A stretch of 64,000 nt of DNA from an uncultured Prevotella sp. (GTDB taxonomy: Bacteria; Bacteroidota; Bacteroidia; Bacteroidales; Bacteroidaceae), in NCBI GenBank assembly GCA_900315525.1, contig OMZO01000011.1, forward strand, positions 1 to 64,000. The letters are read 5' to 3'. Position 1 is the stretch's first letter. Every line of letters begins with the position of its first letter. The translations under genes and the position numbers were made by a program. This document shows positions 53,822-63,616 of this stretch, in pieces. The notes beneath the pieces were generated by a model, which worked only from the letters and a program-made list of their open reading frames with translations, searched no databases and had not been told where the DNA came from.

Positions 53822-54862
53822 ATGAAACAGACTATTTTGGTGACGGGAGGTACCGGTTTCATCGGAAGCCATACAACCGTAGAGTTACAGCAAGCAGGTT
53901 ATGAGGTCGTTATCATCGACAATCTCTCAAATTCTAATGCAAACGTTATTGACGGTATCGAAAAGATCACTGGCATTCGTCCTGCTTTCGAAAAGGTGGA
54001 TTGCTGTGACTTTGAAGCCCTTGAGAATGTATTCAAGAAATATCCGAAGATAGAAGGTATTATCCATTTCGCAGCCTCAAAGGCTGTCGGCGAGAGTGTT
54101 GAGAAGCCCTTGCTGTACTATCGTAATAATCTTACGAGCCTCATCAACCTGTTGGAGTTGATGCCAAAGTATGACGTGAAGGGTATCATCTTCTCATCAA
54201 GCTGCACCGTCTATGGACAACCCTCACAGGAGAATCTGCCTGTCACTGAGAATGCCCCTATCCAGAAAGCTATGTCGCCTTATGGTAACACGAAGCAAAT
54301 CAACGAGGAGATTATTCAGGACTACATCCACTCAGGTGCTCCTATCAAGAGCATCATCCTCCGCTACTTCAATCCTATCGGCGCACATCCTACAGCTTTC
54401 ATAGGTGAGTTACCTAACGGTGTACCTATGAACCTGATTCCGTTTGTGACCCAGACAGCAATCGGCATCCGCAAACAACTGAAGATCTTCGGACATGACT
54501 ATAACACCCCAGACAAGACTTGTATCCGCGACTATATCTACGTTGTAGATCTCGCAAAAGCCCATGTCAAGGCTATGGAGCGCGTGCTCGACAAACCAGA
54601 GACAGAGGCTGTGGAAGTGTTCAACATCGGAACAGGCAAAGGCTTGTCGACGTTGGAAGTTGTAGAAGGTTTTGAGAAGGCTACGGGCGTGAAGGTGAAT
54701 TGGGAGTTTGCACCACGTCGCGAGGGTGATATCGAACAGGTATGGGGTAATGTTGACAAAGCCAACAAAGTACTTGGATGGAAAGCAGAGACACCAACTG
54801 AGGAAGTGCTGAAGAGTGCCTGGAAATGGCAGCAGAAACTTCGCGAGGATGGTATCCAGTAA
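53822..54862 (+). CDS. galE: UDP-glucose 4-epimerase
   Basis: 346 residues from MKQTILVTGGTGFIGSHTTV; the longer open frame covers the promoter. Extended SDR features: TGGTGFIG, VIIDNLSNS, IIHFAASKAVGESVEKP, catalytic SSSCTVYG and YGNTK (Tyr-x3-Lys), LRYFNPIGAHP, and CIRDYIYVVDLAKAH. It interconverts UDP-glucose and UDP-galactose for polysaccharide synthesis. Confidence 0.95.
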   Translation: MKQTILVTGGTGFIGSHTTVELQQAGYEVVIIDNLSNSNANVIDGIEKITGIRPAFEKVDCCDFEALENVFKKYPKIEGIIHFAASKAVGESVEKPLLYYRNNLTSLINLLELMPKYDVKGIIFSSSCTVYGQPSQENLPVTENAPIQKAMSPYGNTKQINEEIIQDYIHSGAPIKSIILRYFNPIGAHPTAFIGELPNGVPMNLIPFVTQTAIGIRKQLKIFGHDYNTPDKTCIRDYIYVVDLAKAHVKAMERVLDKPETEAVEVFNIGTGKGLSTLEVVEGFEKATGVKVNWEFAPRREGDIEQVWGNVDKANKVLGWKAETPTEEVLKSAWKWQQKLREDGIQ

Positions 54863-54901
54863 ATAAAACGGTTGATAAACCGTATTTGTGTTTGTGTTGT
54901 G

Positions 54902-54931
54902 AATGGACTTCGATGCGAATCGAGGTCCATT
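54902..54931. terminator. Bidirectional terminator between galE and ispE
   Basis: AATGGACTTCGAT (54902-54914) pairs with ATCGAGGTCCATT (54919-54931) around a short loop, T-rich on both outer sides. A smaller hairpin (54868-54883) precedes it directly after the galE stop. Confidence 0.8.
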
Positions 54932-54936
54932 TCTAT

Positions 54937-55770
54937 TTACAACGCCAGACACGTCTTAAAGGTACCTTCCTCGTCGAAGGAATCGAGGTTTACGGGATTG
55001 CGGAAGAGTCCGAACAGACTGCTGCCAGAGCCAGACATCGCAGCATAGACTGCCCCCATCTCATAGAGTCGTTCCTTGATGGCACCAATCTCCGGATGAA
55101 TCGCAAAAACGCTCTTCTCGAAATCATTTACCAACTGCTCGCGCCAGGTCTCTACGGGTTGCAGCACGATGTCGCGGCAGTTCTTCACGGGATGCTGCGG
55201 GGTGATGAGCGAAAATGCCTCCTTCGTCGAGACAGGAATCGCAGGACGCACCACAGCCAGATACCACCCCTTCAGGTCAAGACTCACAGGCTGAAGCTTC
55301 TCACCGATACCCTCTGCATAAGATGGACGATTGACGATGAAGAAAGGACAATCTGCTCCGAGTTGTGCCGCATAGTCGATCATCTGCTGCTCCTGAAGTC
55401 CTAGACTGAACATCCGGTTCAGCAGTGTAATCATAAACCCACAGTCGCTTGAACCACCACCCATGCCAGCCTGCGTAGGAATACCTTTATATAAATGTAC
55501 GTGTATGCGCGGAAGCTTGGGGAAGTCTTTCTTCAGCAGGTTATAGGCTCTCACGACAAGATTCCGCTGTTCGTCACCGTCGATATGGATATTAGTCACC
55601 TTTAAGTCGCAATCCACATCGGAAGGAAACGCCGGGTCCATCGGATACACTTCAAGTGCATCGGTGATAGGTACGGGATAGAATACGGTCTCAAGATTGT
55701 GATAACCATCGGGGCGCTTCTCTACGACATTGAGTCCCAGATTAATTTTGCAGATGGGGAATGATAACAT
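54937..55770 (-). CDS. ispE: 4-diphosphocytidyl-2-C-methyl-D-erythritol kinase
   Basis: 277 residues. GHMP kinase pattern: PICKINLGLNVVEKRPDGYH (5-24) with the catalytic Lys/Asp environment, the ATP loop GIPTQAGMGGGSSDCGFMI (about 90-108), and the C-terminal GAVYAAMSGSGSSLFGLF. It phosphorylates CDP-methylerythritol in the MEP isoprenoid pathway. It is the last gene of the lon-led run, 12 nt after the helicase. Confidence 0.95.
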   Translation of the reverse strand: MLSFPICKINLGLNVVEKRPDGYHNLETVFYPVPITDALEVYPMDPAFPSDVDCDLKVTNIHIDGDEQRNLVVRAYNLLKKDFPKLPRIHVHLYKGIPTQAGMGGGSSDCGFMITLLNRMFSLGLQEQQMIDYAAQLGADCPFFIVNRPSYAEGIGEKLQPVSLDLKGWYLAVVRPAIPVSTKEAFSLITPQHPVKNCRDIVLQPVETWREQLVNDFEKSVFAIHPEIGAIKERLYEMGAVYAAMSGSGSSLFGLFRNPVNLDSFDEEGTFKTCLAL

Positions 55771-55782
55771 GATGTTTCTGTA

Positions 55783-57105
55783 TTAAGACTTGTTTGACGG
55801 AGCCTCGCCATCCTTCTTAGGACGACGGCGGCGATGCGGTTTGCTATTTTTCGTTTTCTCAGCAGAAGCAGGTTTTGACTGTGTATTCTTTCCGTCTCCC
55901 TTGCTGTGCCAACGACCGTGCTTGCGAGTGTTGGAACGTTTCTTCTCGCGCTTGGTATATACAGGAGCCTCTCCAAGTCCTTCTGGCAGGGGCACCTTCT
56001 CGACCTCCTTACCCAGGAAGTGTTCTATCTGCTGAAAGCGATAGACATCAGCCTCACTGACAAAGGTAATGGCTTCACCATCACGGTCTGCACGAGCCGT
56101 ACGTCCAATGCGATGCACATAGTCCTCTGCGTCATGGGGTACATCATAGTTGATCACCGTCTGGATATCATCGATATCAATACCGCGGGCCACGATATCA
56201 GTGGCAACAAGCACATCCGTCTGCCCAGCTTTGAAGCGATACATCACCTCGTCACGCTCCTGTTGGGAAAGGTCGCTATGCATCTGATCGCAATTGATAT
56301 TCATCTTTCGCAAGCTGCGCGTGATGTCCTTGACCTTGTCTTTCTTTCCAGAGAAGATGATGACACGCTTCAGGTCACCCTGCTTGAAAATATGATGAAT
56401 GATCTTCAGCTTCTGCGGGTCGTAGCAGACATAGGCACTCTGGTGTATCTTCTCAGCAGGTTTGGATACAGCAATCTTGACTTCCACAGGATTGTGGAGC
56501 AAAGTGACAGCCAGTTCACGAATCTTGGGAGGCATCGTCGCAGAGAACATGATGCGCTGACAAGAGTCGGGCAATTCCTTGACAATCTTCATGATATCGT
56601 CGATAAAGCCCATGTCAAGCATACGGTCAGCCTCATCGAGTACAAAGAAAGAACAGCGAGACAAATCAAGGTTGCCCACCTTCTGGTGACTAAGCAGACG
56701 ACCTGGGGTAGCAATCAAGACATCTGCCCCCAGACGCATGCCCTTCAACTCTTGATCATAACGGTTACCATCGTTTCCACCATAGACAGCCACGCTGCTC
56801 ACACCGTCAAGATAATAGCCAAAACCCTGCATCGCCTGGTCTATCTGCTGGGCAAGTTCACGCGTGGGTGACATGATGATGCAGTTGATGGCATCCTTGG
56901 GATAATCCCCATCATCGAGTTGAGAGAGAATCGGCAATAGATAGGCAGCCGTCTTTCCCGTTCCCGTCTGGGCCACACCCAACACGTCGTATCCATCAAG
57001 AATCTCAGGGATGCAACGTTCCTGGATGGGCGTCATCTCCTCGAAATGCATGTCATAGAGTGCATCGAGGATATTATCATTAAGATATGTTTCTTCAAAT
57101 TTCAC
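55783..57105 (-). CDS. DEAD-box RNA helicase
   Basis: The GTG at 57105 gives 440 residues (first codons read as MKFEETYLNDNILDAL), the typical start; the upstream open frame lies in the neighbouring gene. Motifs: TPIQERCIPEIL (Q), AQTGTGKTAAYLLP (I), VLDEADRMLDMGF (II), FSATMPPKI (III), VATDIVARGIDI (V) and HRIGRTARADRDG (VI). A basic C-terminal tail (KREKKRSNTRKHGRWH) suits RNA binding. Likely a ribosome-assembly or cold-adaptation helicase of the RhlE type. Confidence 0.94.
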   Translation of the reverse strand: MKFEETYLNDNILDALYDMHFEEMTPIQERCIPEILDGYDVLGVAQTGTGKTAAYLLPILSQLDDGDYPKDAINCIIMSPTRELAQQIDQAMQGFGYYLDGVSSVAVYGGNDGNRYDQELKGMRLGADVLIATPGRLLSHQKVGNLDLSRCSFFVLDEADRMLDMGFIDDIMKIVKELPDSCQRIMFSATMPPKIRELAVTLLHNPVEVKIAVSKPAEKIHQSAYVCYDPQKLKIIHHIFKQGDLKRVIIFSGKKDKVKDITRSLRKMNINCDQMHSDLSQQERDEVMYRFKAGQTDVLVATDIVARGIDIDDIQTVINYDVPHDAEDYVHRIGRTARADRDGEAITFVSEADVYRFQQIEHFLGKEVEKVPLPEGLGEAPVYTKREKKRSNTRKHGRWHSKGDGKNTQSKPASAEKTKNSKPHRRRRPKKDGEAPSNKS

Positions 57106-57118
57106 TTGTATCCTTTCC

Positions 57119-58228
57119 TTAATTAGGTGCTTGTCGATAACAGTAGTATGCAATAAACAAATAGAGAATATTCGGCATCCAAGCCGCCAAGATGGGTGGG
57201 GTATCGGCATTGATGGCGAAGGTAGCGCTGATGGTCTGGAGTAGGATATAGGTAAACGACAATCCCAGACCGATGCCCAGAGACAGTCCCATGCCGCCCT
57301 TCCGTTTGCGAGAAGACAAGCTCACGCCGATAATGGTGAGGATAAACGAGGCAAATGAGGTCGCTATGCGCTTATGATATTCCACCTCATACTGGACGAC
57401 ATTGCCCGATCCTCGCTGGGTTTGCTTGGAGATATACTGTCTGAGCTCAGAAGATGTCAATGTCTCCTGCTGACCTTTCGAGAACACCAAATCCATCGGT
57501 TCCATCTGAATAACGGTATCGATGACTATACCTTCCGTAATCTCTTCCTTGAGACCTTTAAGCTTGCGTATCTTGTAGTTGCTGGCTTTCCAGTGATAGC
57601 GCGTGTCGCTAATGGAGTCGTAACGAATCATAGAGGCTGTCATGTGACTGACCAGCTTCTTATTCTCAAACTTATCCAACGAGAAGCCATAGCCCGTCTT
57701 CGTGCGGTTGTCGTAACTCTGGATATAGGCGATGATACCAGGACCCACCATTAACTGGACATTACTAGCAGAGAGCGTTCGACGGGAATTCTTGTATTTG
57801 GCCTCAAAGTCTTGTCTGACCACAGTTCCGTGGGGAATAACGCTTGATCCGAGGTAGAAGTTCACCAGCGCTATCAGTGCTGCAGAGAGCAGATAGGGTT
57901 TCATGAGCCGCTTGAAACTCACGCCAGCAGCGAGCATAGCGATGATCTCGCTGTTGCCAGCCAACTTGGAAGTGAAGAAGATGACGGCAATAAAGACGAA
58001 CAAGGGCGAGAACAGATTAGCGAAGTAGGGCACGAAATTGGCATAGTAATCGAAGACGATAGCTTTCAATGGAGCCCCATAAGTCGCAAATTTGGACAAG
58101 TTCTCATTGACGTCAAAAACGATGGCAATGGAGATAATCAGCGCAATAGAGTAGATATAAGTGCCAATGAACTTGGCCATGATATAACGGTCAAGTCGCG
58201 TGAGATATCGTGTTAGCAACTTCTTCAT
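57119..58228 (-). CDS. LptF/LptG-family LPS export permease
   Basis: The ATG at 58228 gives 369 residues, overlapping the tgt stop (ATGA). Three N-terminal membrane helices (for example YIYSIALIISIAIVFDVNENL), a periplasmic beta-jellyroll region (about 130-260) and three C-terminal helices (FILTIIGVSLSSRKRKGGMG, LGLSFTYILLQTISATFA) fit the YjgP/YjgQ layout. With LptB it extracts LPS from the inner membrane. Whether this is LptF or LptG cannot be settled by eye. Confidence 0.93.
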   Translation of the reverse strand: MKKLLTRYLTRLDRYIMAKFIGTYIYSIALIISIAIVFDVNENLSKFATYGAPLKAIVFDYYANFVPYFANLFSPLFVFIAVIFFTSKLAGNSEIIAMLAAGVSFKRLMKPYLLSAALIALVNFYLGSSVIPHGTVVRQDFEAKYKNSRRTLSASNVQLMVGPGIIAYIQSYDNRTKTGYGFSLDKFENKKLVSHMTASMIRYDSISDTRYHWKASNYKIRKLKGLKEEITEGIVIDTVIQMEPMDLVFSKGQQETLTSSELRQYISKQTQRGSGNVVQYEVEYHKRIATSFASFILTIIGVSLSSRKRKGGMGLSLGIGLGLSFTYILLQTISATFAINADTPPILAAWMPNILYLFIAYYCYRQAPN

Positions 58229-59367
58229 CGTCTCTGTCCTAATTGTTCTATAACACCCTTCTTCCATTGCACGAAGTCACCAGCCAGAATATGCTGGCGG
58301 GCATCGGTGACCAGACGCAGATAGAAAGCCAGATTATGAATCGACGCAATCTGCATGGCCAGCAGTTCCTGTGCCTTGAAAAGGTGATGCAGATAGGCTT
58401 TGGAGTGAATCTGGTCGATAAGACATCCGTCAGGATCGATAGGGGAGAAGTCGTCCTCCCACTTCTTGTTTCGCATGTTCATCGTGCCCTCGTAGGTGAA
58501 AAGCATCGCATTACGACCATTGCGGGTAGGCATCACGCAATCAAACATATCCACACCACGTTCGATGGCTTCGAGGATATTCTGCGGCGTTCCGACACCC
58601 ATCAGGTATCGTGGACGATCCTTGGGGAGGATGTCGTTCACGACCTCTATCATCTCATACATCACTTCAGTAGGCTCACCGACAGCCAGTCCTCCAATGG
58701 AAGCACCACCACCATCGTTCAGGTGGGTCAGTACATCACAGACATGTTTGGCAGCATCCTGACGCAGATCCTTATAGATGCATCCCTGGACGATGGGGAA
58801 CAATGTCTGCTTATAGCCATAGAGTGGCTCTGTCTCATTAAAGCGCTTCACACAGCGTTCTAGCCATCGCTGGGTAAGTCCCAGAGAGTTCTTGGCGTAT
58901 TGGTAATCACTCTTTCCAGGAGGACATTCATCGAGTGCCATCATGATATCGGCACCGATGATACGCTCCGTATCCATGACATTCTCGGGGGTAAAAATGT
59001 GTTTCGAACCATCGATATGACTCCGGAATTCACAACCTTCTTCTTTCAACTTACGGATACCCGTCAGTGAGAACACCTGAAAGCCACCGGAGTCTGTAAG
59101 GATAGGGCGATCCCAGGTGTTGAACTTATGCAGTCCACCAGCCTTTCGCAAGATGTCAAGACCTGGGCGCAGGTAAAGATGATACGTGTTACCAAGAATA
59201 ATCTGCGCCTTCACTTGTTCGCGCAACTCAGAGAAATGGACACCTTTCACAGTCCCGGCAGTACCGACAGGCATGAAGATAGGCGTGAGAATCTGCCCAT
59301 GATCAGTCGTTATCACGCCGGCACGGGCATCGCTCGCTGTATCTGTATATTGCAGTTCGAATGTCAT
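58225..59367 (-). CDS. tgt: Queuine tRNA-ribosyltransferase
   Basis: 380 residues. FELQYTDTASDARAGVITT start, TPIFMPVGTAGTVKGV, NTYHLYLRPG, the catalytic LTDSGGFQVFSL (Asp), GGLAVGEP, and the second catalytic Asp in GVDMFDCVMPTRNGRNA. The zinc site (CLIDQIHSKAYLHHLF) is degenerate: the usual CxCxxC is reduced to one Cys plus His. It swaps guanine 34 for queuine/preQ1 in GUN-anticodon tRNAs. Its ends overlap lon and lptG-like genes by 4 nt each. Confidence 0.94.
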   Translation of the reverse strand: MTFELQYTDTASDARAGVITTDHGQILTPIFMPVGTAGTVKGVHFSELREQVKAQIILGNTYHLYLRPGLDILRKAGGLHKFNTWDRPILTDSGGFQVFSLTGIRKLKEEGCEFRSHIDGSKHIFTPENVMDTERIIGADIMMALDECPPGKSDYQYAKNSLGLTQRWLERCVKRFNETEPLYGYKQTLFPIVQGCIYKDLRQDAAKHVCDVLTHLNDGGGASIGGLAVGEPTEVMYEMIEVVNDILPKDRPRYLMGVGTPQNILEAIERGVDMFDCVMPTRNGRNAMLFTYEGTMNMRNKKWEDDFSPIDPDGCLIDQIHSKAYLHHLFKAQELLAMQIASIHNLAFYLRLVTDARQHILAGDFVQWKKGVIEQLGQRR

Positions 59368-61826
59368 GATTTCGCTTTTTGGTCTTTTTCTTCCTCTATC
59401 GTGAAATCGAGCGGATTCTTCACAATCTCATCGGTAAGGGCAAACTTCCACACATCCTGTACATTCTCCACGTAGTGGAATGTGACGCCCTTCAAGTACA
59501 TATCGGGTATCTCGAGAATATCCTTTTCATTCTCCTGGCACATCACGATATCGGTGATGCCGGCACGCTTAGCAGCAAGGATTTTCTCCTTGATGCCTCC
59601 TACGGGCAATACCTTTCCACGAAGTGTGATTTCTCCCGTCATAGCTGTATTCTTACGCACCTTACGCTGGGTAAGCGCAGAGGCAATCGAAGTGGCAATG
59701 GTAATGCCAGCCGAAGGACCATCCTTGGGCGTGGCACCTTCCGGCACATGGATATGGATGTTCCAATTGTCAAAGATACGATAGTCGATATTCAACGTAT
59801 CAGCATGGGCCTTCACATATTCCAATGCCAGGATAGCCGATTCCTTCATGACATCACCAAGATTACCAGTGAGTGTCAGTTTTCCATTCTTACCTTTCGA
59901 CAAAGAGGTCTCAATGAAGAGGATCTCACCACCCACGCTTGTCCAGGCAAGACCTGTCACCACACCAGCGTAATCATTGCCCTGATAGATGTCGCGATAG
60001 AATGGCGGTTTTCCGAGCAGATCCTCAATCTCTGTTGGTGTGATCTTCTTATAGTCTGTATTATCCTCCAACTGACGCTTGTAGGCAATCTTTCGGAGTG
60101 CCTTGTTGATTTGCTTCTCCAACTGTCGCACGCCACTCTCACGAGTATAGCGCTCGATAATCATCTCGATAGCAGCCTTATTGAAGGTAGGCTTCATGCC
60201 TTTCACATTCTGACCTGTGTTCTCGAGTTCACGCGGAATCAGATGTCGCTTGGCAATCTCGATCTTCTCTTCTGTGATATAGCCGCTCACTTCGATGATC
60301 TCCATACGGTCTAACAGCGGACGGGGGATGGTTCCAAGATTATTGGCCGTTGCGATGAAGAGCACCTTCGACAAATTGTAGTCCACGTCGAGGTAGTTAT
60401 CGTGGAAAGCATTGTTCTGCTCAGGGTCAAGTACTTCCAGCAATGCTGATGCCGGATCACCGTTGTGGGTGTTCTGTGTCACCTTATCTATCTCGTCCAG
60501 AATGAACACGGGATTAGAACTTCCTGCCTTCTGGATAGACTTGATAATACGCCCAGGCATCGCACCGATATAAGTACGGCGATGTCCTCGGATCTCTGCC
60601 TCGTCATGTAAACCACCTAATGACATACGCACATACTTGCGCTTCATGGCAGAGGCAATAGACTTTCCCAAAGAAGTCTTACCAACACCTGGAGGACCAT
60701 ACAAACAGATGATAGGACTCTTCAGGTCACCTCGGAGGGCAAGCACGGCCATATGTTCCAGGATACGCTCCTTGACCTTCTCCATACCGTAATGGTCCTC
60801 ATCGAGGATTTTCTGCGCCCGTTTCAGGTCAAGATCGTCTTTGGTATATTCTTCCCAAGGCAGACTGACAAGTGTCTGCAGATAGTTGAGCTGCACATTG
60901 AATTCCGGACTCTGCGGATTCAGATTGTCCAGCTTCTCCACTTCCTTAAAGAAAGTCTTGTTGATCTCAGCCGGCCAGTGTTTCTTCTCTGCCTTTTGTA
61001 TCAGTTCGTATTTCTCAGGCGAAGAGTCATTTCCCATCTCCGCCTGCATGTTCTTAATCTGTTGCTGCAGGAAATAGTTACGCTGTTGCTCGTCGATGTC
61101 TTCGCGTGTTTTGTTCCGGATGTCTGCCTTCAGATTCTGGAGGTTGATCTCACGATTGATAATTTTCATCACGTTGAAAAGTCGTTCCTTGACAGAGTCC
61201 ATCTCCAAGAGCTTCATCTTTTCCTTGGTGGTAAAGGGCATGTTGGAACAAACGAAATTCAATGCCATGATATCGTTTGAGATATTCTTGATGGCGAAAG
61301 TGGCTTCGTCAGGAATATCTTCAGAAACATTGATATACTCATTGACAATGTTTCTCAGATCCTCCATAGCAGTCTTAAACTCACGGTCGCGCTTTTCCGG
61401 ATCGATGTCTTCCAGTGGCTCTACGTCACCTTCAAGATAAGGTATCGTCTGGGTCAGTTGTTTAAGTCGCAGACGTCCTTGACACTGGACGATGGCTGTG
61501 ATATTCCCATTAGGCAGTGACAGTAGCTTCACGACCTTGGCGAAAACACCGGTTTCATAAAGGTCTTCCTGCATGGGCACATCGACATCAGGATCACGCT
61601 GACAAACGACTCCTATAAGTTCGCCTCGCTTCTCAGCCTTCTGAACCACCATCTTACTGGAGTCGCGGCCAATGAGGATAGGGGAGACCACCCCTGGGAA
61701 GAGAACGAGATTACGAACTGGGAGTATGGGCAGATTATCGGGCGTTTTACCTTTGATGATATCGTGAAAATCACCTTCAACATCGGCTATCATCTGAAAT
61801 GCTTGATTCTTATTAGGATTACTCAT
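59364..61826 (-). CDS. lon: Lon ATP-dependent protease
   Basis: 820 residues. LON substrate domain ([20 protein letters not shown]), coiled-coil region, AAA+ Walker [21 protein letters not shown], Walker [10 protein letters not shown], and the Ser/Lys peptidase dyad in [17 protein letters not shown] (Ser) and [20 protein letters not shown] (Lys). It degrades misfolded and regulatory proteins. A -7 box TAACTTTG lies on the minus strand at 61862-61869, without a clear -33. It heads a run of five closely spaced genes. Confidence 0.97.
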   Translation of the reverse strand: MSNPNKNQAFQMIADVEGDFHDIIKGKTPDNLPILPVRNLVLFPGVVSPILIGRDSSKMVVQKAEKRGELIGVVCQRDPDVDVPMQEDLYETGVFAKVVKLLSLPNGNITAIVQCQGRLRLKQLTQTIPYLEGDVEPLEDIDPEKRDREFKTAMEDLRNIVNEYINVSEDIPDEATFAIKNISNDIMALNFVCSNMPFTTKEKMKLLEMDSVKERLFNVMKIINREINLQNLKADIRNKTREDIDEQQRNYFLQQQIKNMQAEMGNDSSPEKYELIQKAEKKHWPAEINKTFFKEVEKLDNLNPQSPEFNVQLNYLQTLVSLPWEEYTKDDLDLKRAQKILDEDHYGMEKVKERILEHMAVLALRGDLKSPIICLYGPPGVGKTSLGKSIASAMKRKYVRMSLGGLHDEAEIRGHRRTYIGAMPGRIIKSIQKAGSSNPVFILDEIDKVTQNTHNGDPASALLEVLDPEQNNAFHDNYLDVDYNLSKVLFIATANNLGTIPRPLLDRMEIIEVSGYITEEKIEIAKRHLIPRELENTGQNVKGMKPTFNKAAIEMIIERYTRESGVRQLEKQINKALRKIAYKRQLEDNTDYKKITPTEIEDLLGKPPFYRDIYQGNDYAGVVTGLAWTSVGGEILFIETSLSKGKNGKLTLTGNLGDVMKESAILALEYVKAHADTLNIDYRIFDNWNIHIHVPEGATPKDGPSAGITIATSIASALTQRKVRKNTAMTGEITLRGKVLPVGGIKEKILAAKRAGITDIVMCQENEKDILEIPDMYLKGVTFHYVENVQDVWKFALTDEIVKNPLDFTIEEEKDQKAKS

Positions 61827-61861
61827 ATCTTTCTTTTCTTGTTTATCTTGTAAATTGGTTG

Positions 61862-61869
61862 CAAAGTTA
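61862..61869 (-). promoter_or_regulatory. -7 element of the lon run
   Basis: TAACTTTG on the minus strand, 35 nt before the ATG. The divergent gene has its own TAACTTTG at 61923-61930. Neither has a TTG at -33. Confidence 0.5.
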
Positions 61870-61949
61870 CTAATAATAATTAAGAATGACGAATTAAGCG
61901 CATAGAATTAACAAATAATTAGTAACTTTGCAGCCAAATAGGATAAGAA

Positions 61950-62660
61950 ATGGCCAATGAACACTTCAAATTTCGCCAATTCACCGTCTGGCAAGATCGC
62001 TGTGCGATGAAGGTTGGTACAGACGGAACCCTTTTGGGTGCCTGGAGTCAGGCTCCGATAGGGGAGTGCCGCATATTGGATATTGGAACGGGCACGGCTT
62101 TGGTGGCACTCATGATGGCCCAGCGTTATCCACAAGCCCGACTTACAGCCATTGATATCGATGGGGATGCTGTCGCACAAGCGCAAGATAATGTGATGAA
62201 ATCGCCATTTTCCACTCGGATTACCGTTATTCAGGCTGATGTTAGGAACATGCCTGATGACGAAGGATTTGATGCCATCGTCAGTAATCCGCCATATTTC
62301 GTTGACTCTTTGTCTTGTCCAGATCCTCAGCGGAATACGGCTCGTCATACGGACAGTCTTTCATATCATGATTTGATGTATTCCGTTTCTAAACTGCTGA
62401 AAAAAAATGGCATTTTCTCCGTGATTATTCCTGAGGATAATTTGTCAAAACTTGAATCTGAAGCGCATCTTAACGGTTTGTTCAGAAGTCGACTTTTCCG
62501 TATTCATACGACACCAAGAAAGCCCCCTAAAAGATGCTTGATTGAATTTACAAAAAGCGCTGGACGACAATCAGTTATAGAAGACGTCGTTTTAAATGAT
62601 TCTCCAGGCTTGAGAAGTGATTGGTATCATCAACTAACTAAAGATTTTTATATAAGATGA
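61950..62660 (+). CDS. trmN6: tRNA1(Val) A37 N6-methyltransferase-like
   Basis: 236 residues. FRQFTVWQDRCAMKVGTDGT (8-27) is the family start, then SAM motif I ILDIGTGTALVALMMAQRYP, motif II LTAIDIDGDAVAQAQDNV and the catalytic IVSNPPYFVDSL (NPPY). It methylates A37 of tRNA-Val in E. coli; substrate here inferred. Stop overlaps the next start by 4 nt. Confidence 0.92.
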   Translation: MANEHFKFRQFTVWQDRCAMKVGTDGTLLGAWSQAPIGECRILDIGTGTALVALMMAQRYPQARLTAIDIDGDAVAQAQDNVMKSPFSTRITVIQADVRNMPDDEGFDAIVSNPPYFVDSLSCPDPQRNTARHTDSLSYHDLMYSVSKLLKKNGIFSVIIPEDNLSKLESEAHLNGLFRSRLFRIHTTPRKPPKRCLIEFTKSAGRQSVIEDVVLNDSPGLRSDWYHQLTKDFYIR

Positions 62661-63424
62661 AAATTTCAATAATACAACTCGATATTGTTTGGAATAATCC
62701 TTTACAGAATATATCTAAGGTAGAAGAGATTATCAAGCAACAACCCAACAGCGATCTTTATGTCTTACCAGAAATGTGGGCAACTGGTTTTGCCACAGAA
62801 CCATTAGGTGTTGCTGAGGACGAATCAGATAGTTGCTCTTTAAAATGGATGCAAGACTTTGCCAACCGTCAGAAATGCGCTATTTGTGGTAGTCTGGCCA
62901 TTCGTACTGACGATGGAACCTATAGAAATAGGCATTATTTCATCAATGGCCGTTCTCGTAAAGTAGAATATTATGATAAACACCATCTTTTCACTTATGG
63001 CAAGGAAGACAAGTTCTACCAATCAGGAGAGGACCATACCATCGTAGATTATGAAGGATTCAGATTTTTGCTCCTAACGTGTTACGATCTGCGTTTCCCT
63101 GTTTGGAGCCGCTATGCCGACGCCTTACGGTTCGATGCGATTATCTGCGTCGCCAATTGGCCTTTCAGCCGTCAGAATGCCTGGCAAATACTGACTCGTG
63201 CCAGAGCCATTGAGAACCAGGCTTATCTTATAGCTTGTAATCGTGTAGGTAAAGACAACTATTGCTCGTATCTTGGTCTAAGTGCAGTCATCAATCCCAT
63301 AGGCAAAACGCTCATACATTGTCAGCCAAACAAAGAATCAATTGCTACTGTTGAGATTGATTTGGAAACAGTCAATCATTACAGGAACAAATTTGCTGTT
63401 CTTGAAGACCGGGATTTGTTTTAA
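62657..63424 (+). CDS. Nitrilase-family omega-amidase (YafV-like)
   Basis: 255 residues. The Glu-Lys-Cys triad is visible in LYVLPEMWATGF (Glu), YYDKHHLFTYGKED (Lys) and FLLLTCYDLRFPVWSRY (Cys), with YLIACNRVGKDN near the end. YafV-type omega-amidases hydrolyse alpha-ketoglutaramate and related deaminated glutamine products. GC falls toward this end of the window. The gene overlaps trmN6 by ATGA. Confidence 0.93.
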   Translation: MKISIIQLDIVWNNPLQNISKVEEIIKQQPNSDLYVLPEMWATGFATEPLGVAEDESDSCSLKWMQDFANRQKCAICGSLAIRTDDGTYRNRHYFINGRSRKVEYYDKHHLFTYGKEDKFYQSGEDHTIVDYEGFRFLLLTCYDLRFPVWSRYADALRFDAIICVANWPFSRQNAWQILTRARAIENQAYLIACNRVGKDNYCSYLGLSAVINPIGKTLIHCQPNKESIATVEIDLETVNHYRNKFAVLEDRDLF

Positions 63425-63546
63425 TTCAAATCAATCCTTATTTTTTAATTATTTGAGTTTCTGGAGTAGTGTATTTGGAGTATTCCATTTCTTTTATTTA
63501 TCATAATGCTGATTCTAATCCAAAACCAAAAATCCTCAAAAATTAA

Positions 63547-63592
63547 AGAATCTACAAGTGTCTTAGCTTATCTAAACCCACTTGTAGATTCT
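63547..63592. terminator. 14-bp perfect inverted repeat between convergent genes
   Basis: AGAATCTACAAGTG (63547-63560) and its complement (63579-63592) with an 18-nt loop, between the amidase and the DUF3127 gene. No long T-run, but the position suits a bidirectional terminator. Confidence 0.6.
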
Positions 63593-63616
63593 CATGGATG
63601 GTGCTAAATGACCAGA

